Below, piece by piece: positions 1 to 6,207 of a stretch of 7,391 nucleotides of DNA (position 1 is the stretch's first letter; every line of letters begins with the position of its first letter). A program made the position numbers and the translations under genes. The notes beneath the pieces were generated by a model. That model saw only the letters and a program-made list of their open reading frames with translations, made no database searches and was not told the origin of the DNA. The DNA is taken from assembly GCA_038043285.1 (NCBI GenBank), contig JBBTCJ010000103.1, positions 1-7,391 of the forward strand, in the 5' to 3' direction. This DNA comes from JBBTCJ01 sp038043285. Lineage in GTDB: Bacteria > Planctomycetota > Phycisphaerae > UBA1845.

Positions 1-2800
1 CGTGCTGACAGGTTGCGTTCATGCCGGAGGCGGCGCAGGTGTCGACGGTGCAGGAGAGGCCGTCGTCGCAGTTGTAGGGAGCGTAGGAACAGATTTGGCT
101 GACGCAGGTGTCGACGGTGCAGGGGTTGTTGTCGTTGCAATTGGCGTTGGTGGTGCAACTTCCGGGTGTTTCGCAGGCGTTGGTGTTCTCATTGCACACC
201 TGGTTGCCGGCGCAGGGGTTGCCGGAGGAAACGCAATTCCCGTTGGTCTGGTTGCAGGACTCGGTTCCGGTGCAGAACAGTCCGTCATTGCAGTTGACCG
301 GAGTGAAGGTGCAGGAGCCGTTGATGCAGACGTCGGTGGTGCAGAGGTTGCCGTCGTTGCAAACGATCGGCGTGTTGGAGCAGACGTTTGCGGTGCAGTC
401 GTCGGTCGTACAGGGGTTGCCGTCGTCGCACTCGCCGGGGGTCTGACAGGACGTTGGTGTCGCCGGGTTGAGGCTGAAGACCTCGATGATGTCGAGTTCG
501 CCATCATCGCTCGCGTCGACCACGAAGATCAGCTCGGCGGTCGTAATGCCGAGTACGTCGTGCAGGTTATCGAGGTCGAGGTAGATGATGTTGGCGACGT
601 TGTCGTGCGGGGGAACGTCCAGGCTGTCGAGGTCGGCGCCCTGCCGTCCGCCCATGTAACTGAGGAACACATATTCGCCAACGACGACGGACGAACCGGG
701 TTCGACGGCGCCGACCTGGATGATCAGGCCGAAGTCGTCGGTGCCGCCGGATTCCAAGCTGTCGTCGAGGCGCACGTTGGTTTCGAAGATGGCTAGCTCG
801 AACGTCCGAGAGGTGGTGACGTTGCTCAACTCGGACGCAGGGTCGCCGATGCCGCCGGCGGAATCGGCAAAGTAGAGTCGCTCGGTCGGAGTGAAGGTTC
901 CGCCGTAGGTACGCGTGTCCGGCGTGTTGAGGTAGATCGCACGGACGCCCGTAGCGTCGGTGCTTCCGAGGTAGGAGGTAGGCGGAGTGGCGGGTGGCGG
1001 CGGGACGAAAAGAACTTCGGCGGACTGCAGAACGGTTTGAAGGAGGTCGAGCTTTCCAGGGGGGGCTGGGTAGTTGATGTAGGGATCCAATACGGTTCCC
1101 AGTGGGAACTCCTTGAGAAAAGATTGCATGAGAACCCCGTCGTTGAGGTTGGTCGATGGGTCGATGAGCACGGTCCCGCGGCTTCGGGTGTCGAGAACCG
1201 AGTTGCCCAGGTTCGCCGCGACATGCGCGCCCAGCCAGGTGTCGAGGAACTCATTGAGATTGGCGCCGGCGGGAATGGGTTGGACCGCGGCGAACACCGT
1301 TGCCTGGAACGATTGGCCGGTGGCGTTTAGCCCCTGCGTCGGGCGGAGGACCGTGGCCGTCACAGTCGGGCTGTTTTCATCGGGGATTACGACGGCAGGC
1401 TGACCGCCGACAGCGTTCGTGGCGGTCACCGTCGCTGTGGCGCTGGCGGTTGTGCCGGAGGATCCGCCGGTGATCTTGAAGGTCGGGAGGGCATAACTCT
1501 GCCCGTTAACATTCGTGGCCGAGGATCCGGCGGCAAACGTCGCCGTGGATGGACTGCTCGACGTCCCGACGGAGACGTTCACGTTTATGGGATAGTCGCC
1601 TCCGACGTTGGCCGCCAACAAATCGACGGTGCGAGTGGTTTGCGCGAGAACCCGATAGTTGAGCGCCGTGGAGGACGTGATGGCCAACTCCGGGGCGGAG
1701 GTTGTCAGCGCCACCGCTCCGGGCGTCGGGTAGAAAGGGCCGGCGTTGCGAATGTGACGGTAAGCGGTCGTGGCGTCGGTGGCGGGGTCGTCGGCGGATG
1801 CCGTCTCGGTCGTCTTGCGAACGTCCACGTATCGCCGGGCATAGCCGTTGGCTATTCCGGGGTCCGGTGGGTTGATTTCGTTTTCCGGAACCTGCGCGGC
1901 GAGCAGGCTGTAGGCTCCGTAGATCCAATATCCTGGGAGCGGAGGGTTCGGGGGCTGCCAGACTTTCCCCAGGACGGACTGCAAATCAACGGCAGGGCTG
2001 GTGCTCGTGGGATAGGGTTGCAAGAGCACGTCGAACAAGTCGTCGTCGTTGGCTGCGAAGGCATCAAGCAGCGCGGCGACGACCAGTCCTCCGCCGGGCA
2101 GGTTGGGATTCACTCCGTTGGCACAGTCGGTGGGATGGGCGTCGTCGCAGAACTCCAAGTAGCCGACCGCATCGCGATTCACAAGCAGATGCACGCCGGA
2201 CCCGTTTTGGATGACGCCGCTCAATGCCTCGGCGGGGAGGTCGATTTTGTTCTCCGCGACCGGGATGGGAAAGTTGGTCGTTCCGCCAAAATGGCCGCCG
2301 TTCATAGCGATGAAGGTGTAGCTCGATGCAGAGGTGATCCCGCCATTGACCAGCCCAACGCGGGTCGATGAGGTGCCGGCAAGGGCGGTCGGCGGATTGC
2401 CGACGTAATCGACCCAGCCGAGTACGACGACGCCGCTGGAGGGGCGCGGGAGCGCCGTCGTGCCATTGCTGGGGTCGAGGTCGAAGGTGGGCAGGTCGAA
2501 TCGGTAGTTGACCAAGCCCAGCCCGGAGCTGGAAGAGTCGCCTTCGACCTCGTAGAAGGTTAGTTTTAACGCGTCTTTGTCGAGGGAGGGGTTGAGGGAG
2601 GCGGCGGTCGGCAAGTAGATTTCGATGTACTCCTGGTGAGGGTTGGTTACAAGTCGGCCGACCGGAGCGTCGTTGGTTCCTTCTGGGTCGGTGAAGACCT
2701 CGGTAATGATGGGATGGTCGGGAACCTGGGCGATCGTTATTCCAGGGAGCACCGCGATCGTCGCGGACGCCAGAAACAGGCAGATCATACGGCAAGTCAT
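1..2800 (-). CDS. Large secreted multi-domain protein with lamin-tail-like N-terminus and Cys-rich repeats (C-terminus beyond left edge)
   Basis: Reading the minus strand from ATG at 2800, I found no stop codon down to position 2, so 933 codons are visible and the gene continues off the left edge. A GGGGGG ribosome-binding stretch lies 5 nt before the ATG. Residues 1-24 form a signal peptide (hydrophobic core, likely cleavage after T-I-A before Gln25), so export is expected. Residues about 28-180 contain 'IITEVF..DP' and 'QEYIEIYLP', resembling lamin-tail domains, which occur in many bacterial exported proteins. Residues about 365-495 are Ser/Thr/Val-rich and beta-like (Ig-like guess). Residues 762-773 form a canonical EF-hand-type loop, D-x-S-x-D-G-x-L-D-x-x-E. 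From Cys785 to the edge there are repeated C-(N/D)-D-G-x-x-C-T-x-D-x-C units. The role is unknown; a cell-surface or extracellular structural or binding protein is inferred. It is transcribed divergently from the response regulator. Domain names rest on motif reading, not on a profile search. Confidence 0.88.
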   Translation of the reverse strand, partial: MTCRMICLFLASATIAVLPGITIAQVPDHPIITEVFTDPEGTNDAPVGRLVTNPHQEYIEIYLPTAASLNPSLDKDALKLTFYEVEGDSSSSGLGLVNYRFDLPTFDLDPSNGTTALPRPSSGVVVLGWVDYVGNPPTALAGTSSTRVGLVNGGITSASSYTFIAMNGGHFGGTTNFPIPVAENKIDLPAEALSGVIQNGSGVHLLVNRDAVGYLEFCDDAHPTDCANGVNPNLPGGGLVVAALLDAFAANDDDLFDVLLQPYPTSTSPAVDLQSVLGKVWQPPNPPLPGYWIYGAYSLLAAQVPENEINPPDPGIANGYARRYVDVRKTTETASADDPATDATTAYRHIRNAGPFYPTPGAVALTTSAPELAITSSTALNYRVLAQTTRTVDLLAANVGGDYPINVNVSVGTSSSPSTATFAAGSSATNVNGQSYALPTFKITGGSSGTTASATATVTATNAVGGQPAVVIPDENSPTVTATVLRPTQGLNATGQSFQATVFAAVQPIPAGANLNEFLDTWLGAHVAANLGNSVLDTRSRGTVLIDPSTNLNDGVLMQSFLKEFPLGTVLDPYINYPAPPGKLDLLQTVLQSAEVLFVPPPPATPPTSYLGSTDATGVRAIYLNTPDTRTYGGTFTPTERLYFADSAGGIGDPASELSNVTTSRTFELAIFETNVRLDDSLESGGTDDFGLIIQVGAVEPGSSVVVGEYVFLSYMGGRQGADLDSLDVPPHDNVANIIYLDLDNLHDVLGITTAELIFVVDASDDGELDIIEVFSLNPATPTSCQTPGECDDGNPCTTDDCTANVCSNTPIVCNDGNLCTTDVCINGSCTFTPVNCNDGLFCTGTESCNQTNGNCVSSGNPCAGNQVCNENTNACETPGSCTTNANCNDNNPCTVDTCVSQICSYAPYNCDDGLSCTVDTCAASGMNATCQH
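2..448 (-). repeat. Cys-rich tandem repeats in the large secreted protein (slime-mould-type CDDGxxCTxDxC units)
   Basis: Five degenerate units are visible in the translated minus strand: CDDGNPCTTDDC, CNDGNLCTTDVC, CNDGLFCTGTESC, CNDNNPCTVDTC and CDDGLSCTVDTC. Most units are about 22-24 residues apart, and the middle part is more divergent. They resemble the Dictyostelium CTDC repeat family, which is also found in secreted proteins of planctomycetes and myxobacteria. Paired cysteines suggest disulfide-stabilised modules outside the cytoplasm. At the DNA level the last two units are nearly identical around 34-54 and 103-123 (a 69-bp period, 23 codons), which suggests recent duplication. The array probably continues past the left edge. 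Confidence 0.75.
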
Positions 2801-2804
2801 GGAG

Positions 2805-2813
2805 TCCCCCCTT
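2805..2813 (-). promoter_or_regulatory. Ribosome binding site of the large secreted-protein gene
   Basis: On the minus strand the sequence AAGGGGGGA ends 4 nt before the ATG at 2800, with the G-run 5 nt away. It is a purine-rich Shine-Dalgarno-like element at good spacing. It supports this ATG over the in-frame ATG four codons later, and the signal peptide is complete only from the first ATG. Confidence 0.6.
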
Positions 2814-2955
2814 AGGTCATGCATCGCAACAGCAAGCGAGGGTTCTTCCTCGCTGCCATAGTTCCGTCCAGCGGTTGTCGCGGAAGGGGCTTGGTTATCG
2901 CCCCTGGACGACGAAGGAAAAAAGCAACCGCCGGCTGTTGTCCGTTCGATCCGAC

Positions 2956-2964
2956 ATTAGAGTC
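2956..2964 (+). repeat. Upstream copy of the 9-bp element ATTAGAGTC
   Basis: ATTAGAGTC occurs here and again at 2991-2999, exactly 35 bp later start to start, in the same orientation. It is AT-richer than its surroundings. Direct repeats upstream of an OmpR-family gene suit the tandem binding mode of that regulator class, so this may be an auxiliary operator half-site. The function is inferred. Confidence 0.45.
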
Positions 2965-2990
2965 GATCGGCCGGTCGGTCGCCCAGAAAA

Positions 2991-3006
2991 ATTAGAGTCC
3001 TCTAAT
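2991..3006. promoter_or_regulatory. Perfect palindrome ATTAGAG-TC-CTCTAAT, candidate operator
   Basis: Two 7-bp arms (2991-2997 and 3000-3006) are perfect inverted repeats around a 2-bp spacer, 35 bp before the ATG at 3042. The left arm is also part of a 9-bp direct repeat found at 2956. Such symmetry suggests binding of a dimeric protein. The response regulator encoded just downstream (autoregulation) is the nearest candidate, although OmpR-family proteins more often use direct repeats. Another regulator is possible. Confidence 0.5.
3001..3006 (+). promoter_or_regulatory. Possible -10 element (TCTAAT) of the response regulator gene
   Basis: TCTAAT matches the TATAAT consensus at five of six positions and lies 35 bp before the ATG at 3042. 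It is the right arm of the palindrome, so a bound protein would compete with RNA polymerase. The expected -35 position (about 2978-2983) has no consensus match, so this would be a weak or activator-dependent promoter. Confidence 0.25.
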
Positions 3007-3041
3007 CGTTCCGCGCGGTCTGGGTGTCGTGATAGGATCGG

Positions 3042-3824
3042 ATGCCAGGGCCGCGGCAGGCGGCGTTGGTGCTTTCTCTGGATGGACGCCCGGCGGGGCG
3101 CTTGGTGACGAGCATGGCCAAGGGGACGGGAATCCGCGTCCTGTTGATTGAGGACGACGCGGCGGTCGCGCGCAGCGTGGTTGAAGGCTTGGCGCGGCGG
3201 AAGTGCGCCGTGGAGCACGCACCGACGCTGGTGTTGGGTAAACGGGCCCTTGCGAAGGGGAATCCCGACGCGGTGATCCTGGACCTGACGCTGCCTGACG
3301 GGAGCGGTCTAGACTTGGCGGATGGGCTTCGAGCGGCAGGGAACCAAACGCCGATTCTGATGCTCACGGCGCGGGACGCGGTTTCGGACCGGGTGGCCGG
3401 TTTCCGCCACGGCGCGGACGACTACTTGTGCAAACCGTTCGACATTGACGAGTTGTTCGCACGACTCGAGGCGATCGTTCGTCGCACCAAAGGCCGCGAG
3501 CCGCACGTGCTCCAATATGGAGGAGTAAGACTGGACTTGGTGACGCACACGGTCGAACGGGGGGAGTTGACGGCCGTCCTTTCCGCTCGCGAGGCCGAGC
3601 TTCTGGCCTACCTGCTCCGGCACTCGGAACAGACGCTCTCGCGCGAGCGGATTCTGCAACAAGTTTGGGGGGTGTGGACGGAAGACGACAGCAACGTCGT
3701 CAACGTGTACGTGAACTACCTTCGTAACAAGATCGAGCGCGGAGCGCTTCCGCGGATTATCCACACCATCCGCGGGGTGGGATACGTGCTCTCGGAAAGA
3801 GAGCCGGACGAGCCGCGGGGATAG
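3042..3824 (+). CDS. OmpR/PhoB-family two-component response regulator
   Basis: This is a cytoplasmic DNA-binding response regulator, expected to be phosphorylated by a sensor kinase and then to bind promoter DNA. In the 260-residue version, residues 31-148 form the receiver: acidic pocket E37-D38-D39, phosphoacceptor D81 in 'ILDLTLPDGSG', T109 in 'LTAR' and K131 in 'CKPF'. Residues about 158-252 form a winged helix, with the typical 'LSAREAELLAYLLRH', 'VNVYVNYLRNKIE' and 'IHTIRGVGYVL' segments. All key receiver residues are present. Start choice: ATG 3042 has an AGG(A) element about 5 nt upstream. ATG 3114 would give a more family-typical 236-residue protein beginning shortly before the first beta strand, but lacks a clear ribosome site, so the first 24 residues are uncertain. 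It is divergent from the secreted-protein gene and convergent with the hybrid kinase. The targets are unknown. Confidence 0.93.
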   Translation: MPGPRQAALVLSLDGRPAGRLVTSMAKGTGIRVLLIEDDAAVARSVVEGLARRKCAVEHAPTLVLGKRALAKGNPDAVILDLTLPDGSGLDLADGLRAAGNQTPILMLTARDAVSDRVAGFRHGADDYLCKPFDIDELFARLEAIVRRTKGREPHVLQYGGVRLDLVTHTVERGELTAVLSAREAELLAYLLRHSEQTLSRERILQQVWGVWTEDDSNVVNVYVNYLRNKIERGALPRIIHTIRGVGYVLSEREPDEPRG

Positions 3825-3866
3825 TCCGTTTTCCGCACTTCGGTACGCCGAGTGCACGCCGCGGAC
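3824..3866. terminator. Imperfect hairpin in the convergent gap, possible bidirectional terminator
   Basis: Between the convergent stop codons, GCACT-(T)-CGG (3835-3843) pairs with CCG-AGTGC (3848-3855) around a TACG loop, with one bulged T. Outer arms GTCCG (3824-3828) and CGGAC (3862-3866) also pair. There is no T-run after the stem on either strand, so it is not a classical intrinsic terminator. Its position between two converging genes is the main argument. Confidence 0.3.
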
Positions 3867-3888
3867 CCAACGCGCTGGCGCGAACAAT

Positions 3889-6201
3889 TCAGGTGGGCGC
3901 AGTGCGGGCCGCGGCGGCTGCGGCGACTGCGGCGGCGAGTTCCTCGAGGGCGTAGGGTTTCGGCAAACGGGCCCGCGTCCGATCCGCGAGCGACTGCGGG
4001 AGCGGTTGCGGGATGCCGGCGGTGGTGAAGATCAGCCCGGCATCGGGATGGTCGACCACAATGGTCTCCGCCAAGGCGCAAGCGTCGCCGTCGGACAGTT
4101 TTTCGTCGATCACCGCCAGCATAAGTTGTCGCTTATCGAGCGCGTGAACTTTGGAGCGGGCGTCAGCCGCGCCGTCAGCGGCGAGAACGGCATATCCTCG
4201 CTGGCGCAGCGCCGTGGCGGCCACGTCACGCACGACTTGATTCTCCTCGACAACAAGGACCATTCCGCCACCGCGAGCGCCGGACTCCGGTGGCCGTTTC
4301 GCGGGAACCGGCTCCAGGCCTGGTTCGCAATAGGGGAGGTGGACGCGCATCGCGGTTCCGTGACCGGGTTCGCTGTCGACGAGGAGAAACCCGCCGGCGT
4401 TGCGAACCGCCGAGTAGGTGATGGCCATTCCCATTCCGCGCCCGCGCCCGCTGGCCCGGGATTTGGTCGTAAAGAAGGGTTCAAAGATTCTGCTCTGGAC
4501 GTCCCTGCTCATGCCGACGCCGGTGTCGGCGACGGTGACGACGGCGTAGGGACGTTCGCGGTGGGGGTCGTCGGGGTCGGTCTGGACGGCTTTGGCGACC
4601 TCGACGCGGAGGGTTCCGCCGTCGGGCATGGCCTCGCGGGCGTTGCGCAGCAGGTTCATCACGATCTGGGTGAAGTGGTCGCGGTCCATGCGAACGCCGA
4701 CGTCGGGGTCGATGTTGCGGATCAGATCGACGCCCTCCAGAAAGGACGGATCCATCGAATCGAGGACGACGTCGACGGCCTCCGCGACGCGAAAGCCCTG
4801 CGGTTCGCCGTGGGCGCTGCTGGCGAAGTTGAGCAATCGGCGCGACAGACCGACGGCTTGCCAGCAGGTTCGGACGACGGTGCGGAGGCGATCCGCTTGT
4901 TGCGCATCGGTCAGCTCGGTTTCCAGCAGGGAGAGCGTGCCGATGACGCCCGCGAGCAGGTTGTTGAAGTCGTGCGCGAGGCCTCCCGCGAGGGTTCCGA
5001 CGGCCTGCATGGTTTCTGCCTGGTGGAGCTTCCGCTGAAAGCGCATTCGCTCGCTCACGTCCCGGACGACGATGGCGGCGTGGCGGGTGCCGCCGTATTC
5101 GACCGGGTAGACCAACACGTCGGTCCAGACGATGTCGCCGCGAGCGCCGAGTCGCCATTCGATGTCGGCGGCGCGAAAGTGCCGTCCGCTGCCGACGGCG
5201 TCGTTCAGGACCGCCTCAAAGTCGGCATGTGCCTTGCGCAACTCGGGCCAGACGTCCGATGGGCGACGTCCGACGTGCTCACCGTGATCCGCGCCGAGCA
5301 GTCGGGTATCGCCGTCATGGTGCTCGACGATCTGGCCCGCGGCGTCGCAGAGAACCACGGCGTCGCGAAGGTTCTGGAAGAGTGAACGGTATTTGGTCTC
5401 GGAGGCAGACAGCTTTTGACTGGCCTCCTCCAACGATGCGGCCATGGCGTTCAGCGTCTTGCCGAGCTGACCCAGTTCGTCGTCGCGCGAGGTGACGACG
5501 CGATGGGCGAGGTCGCCGGCGCCGAAGCGAACCACGGCGCGTTGCAGGGACTGAACCGGGGTAATGAGCCAGCGGCGAATGAGCGTGACGCCGAGGATCA
5601 CGAGGCCCGCCGCGAGCACGCCAACGGCGAAGGTGACGATGAGGACCAGCGACGAGGCGCCGGCAAGATCCTTGGTGCTGCGGTTGCGGGCTTCGTCGAG
5701 GACGGCCTTGAGTCCCAGGATGTGCGTCTCAAGCTGAGGCAGGAGTTTGGCATCGATGGATTCAGCGAAATAGGCTCGGGCGTCCTCGGTCCGGCCGAGG
5801 TTGAGGGCGACCAGGCAGCGATCGGACTCGTCGGCCACTTGTTGGGCCAGGTTGAGCACGTCGCGCCATCCGGCGTGGCGCGGAGCAGGCGGCGAGTAGT
5901 TGATGATGTGTCGGAGCTGGGCCTGAAACCCATCGCGGACGACGAAGTAGGAGTCGACGACCTCGGTTCGTCCGTTCAACAACTCGCGCAAGAGAATCGC
6001 TTGTTCCTTGAGTCCCACGTGAATTCGATCGGCCTCGACGACCTGTCCCATGGTGAGTTCAAACTCGTCGAGGGCGCGGTCGATGTGCCATTGGACGCCG
6101 TAGATGGTCGCCGCGGCGGAAACCACGGCAAAGAGGGCGAAGGCAGCGAGCAATGCGGCGAGCCTGCGGCGAAGACTGCCGGAGGTGGACGTGGACTTCA
6201 T
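3889..6201 (-). CDS. Membrane-bound hybrid sensor histidine kinase (HAMP-PAS-HisKA-HATPase-receiver)
   Basis: This is a sensor kinase that autophosphorylates on histidine and can pass phosphate to its own receiver. Numbered from ATG 6201 (770 aa): TM1 about 15-37; extracytoplasmic, probably helical sensor region about 38-180; TM2 about 183-208; HAMP about 209-262; PAS about 264-382; HisKA with H410 in 'GGLAHDFNNLL'; catalytic domain with N-box N516/N520, G1 box 'ADTGVGM' (D559), F-box 'IFEPFFTTK' and a G2-like box 'GRGRGMGM'; then receiver about 646-762 with acidic E652-E653, D699 as likely phosphoacceptor, T726/T727 and K748. The C-terminus is an Ala-rich run. I chose ATG 6201 because it overlaps the stop of the preceding gene as ATGA and is preceded by AGGA, although the spacing is short. 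A TTG at 6234 would add 11 residues. It ends 65 bp from the stop of the convergent response regulator, which may or may not be its partner. Confidence 0.93.
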   Translation of the reverse strand: MKSTSTSGSLRRRLAALLAAFALFAVVSAAATIYGVQWHIDRALDEFELTMGQVVEADRIHVGLKEQAILLRELLNGRTEVVDSYFVVRDGFQAQLRHIINYSPPAPRHAGWRDVLNLAQQVADESDRCLVALNLGRTEDARAYFAESIDAKLLPQLETHILGLKAVLDEARNRSTKDLAGASSLVLIVTFAVGVLAAGLVILGVTLIRRWLITPVQSLQRAVVRFGAGDLAHRVVTSRDDELGQLGKTLNAMAASLEEASQKLSASETKYRSLFQNLRDAVVLCDAAGQIVEHHDGDTRLLGADHGEHVGRRPSDVWPELRKAHADFEAVLNDAVGSGRHFRAADIEWRLGARGDIVWTDVLVYPVEYGGTRHAAIVVRDVSERMRFQRKLHQAETMQAVGTLAGGLAHDFNNLLAGVIGTLSLLETELTDAQQADRLRTVVRTCWQAVGLSRRLLNFASSAHGEPQGFRVAEAVDVVLDSMDPSFLEGVDLIRNIDPDVGVRMDRDHFTQIVMNLLRNAREAMPDGGTLRVEVAKAVQTDPDDPHRERPYAVVTVADTGVGMSRDVQSRIFEPFFTTKSRASGRGRGMGMAITYSAVRNAGGFLLVDSEPGHGTAMRVHLPYCEPGLEPVPAKRPPESGARGGGMVLVVEENQVVRDVAATALRQRGYAVLAADGAADARSKVHALDKRQLMLAVIDEKLSDGDACALAETIVVDHPDAGLIFTTAGIPQPLPQSLADRTRARLPKPYALEELAAAVAAAAAARTAPT

Positions 6202-6207
6202 CTTCCT
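6198..6207 (-). promoter_or_regulatory. ATGA stop/start overlap with AGGA motif (translational coupling site)
   Basis: On the minus strand AGGAAGATGA contains the kinase start ATG (6201-6199) and the prepilin-like gene's stop TGA (6200-6198). Ribosomes finishing the upstream gene could restart directly on the kinase, so the two proteins are likely made from one message and in linked amounts. Coupling is inferred from the overlap alone. Confidence 0.65.

Larger units (their letters stand above)
2801..3041. promoter_or_regulatory. Divergent intergenic region between the secreted-protein gene and the response regulator
   Basis: About 240 bp separate two divergently oriented genes, so promoters for both should lie here. 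I see several inverted repeats: AGCGAGG/CCTCGCT at 2835-2841 and 2848-2854; a nested set with outer arms GCGGTTG/CAACCGC (2871-2877 and 2925-2931) around inner arms AGGGGC/GCCCCT (2885-2890 and 2900-2905); and the ATTAGAG palindrome near 3000. No convincing paired -35/-10 consensus was found on either strand apart from the -10-like TCTAAT listed separately. No small coding sequence is supported. Confidence 0.6.

Noticed and set aside
34..430. Regular spaced repeats that could suggest a CRISPR or satellite array
   Set aside because: The period follows protein repeats of Cys-rich modules in an open frame. The units are degenerate and the spacers are not unique.
2..796. Plus-strand open frame of 264 codons
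   Set aside because: It is antisense in codon register to the large secreted-protein gene. The product is a monotonous Val/Gly/Ala/Asp-rich sequence, the mirror of the Asn/Asp/Cys/Thr codons on the minus strand.
1640..2371. Plus-strand open frame of 243 codons
   Set aside because: It is antisense to the continuous minus-strand gene, with no domain-like motifs and no ribosome site reason to prefer it.
2064..2795. Minus-strand frame of 243 codons in another register
   Set aside because: It overlaps the signal-peptide frame from ATG 2800. The product is an Arg/Pro-rich sequence without motifs, while the overlapping frame gives a signal peptide and recognisable domains.
2875..3108. Small plus-strand frame of 77 codons in the intergenic region
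   Set aside because: It overlaps the response regulator start in another frame, lacks motifs and crosses the likely operator.
4481..5158. Minus-strand Arg-rich frame of 225 codons
   Set aside because: It is an out-of-register reading of the kinase gene. Its strongly Arg/Pro-biased composition is typical of a shifted GC-rich frame.
4006..5385. Plus-strand open frame of 459 codons
   Set aside because: It is antisense to the histidine kinase, which has all catalytic boxes. Long antisense frames are common in GC-rich genes.
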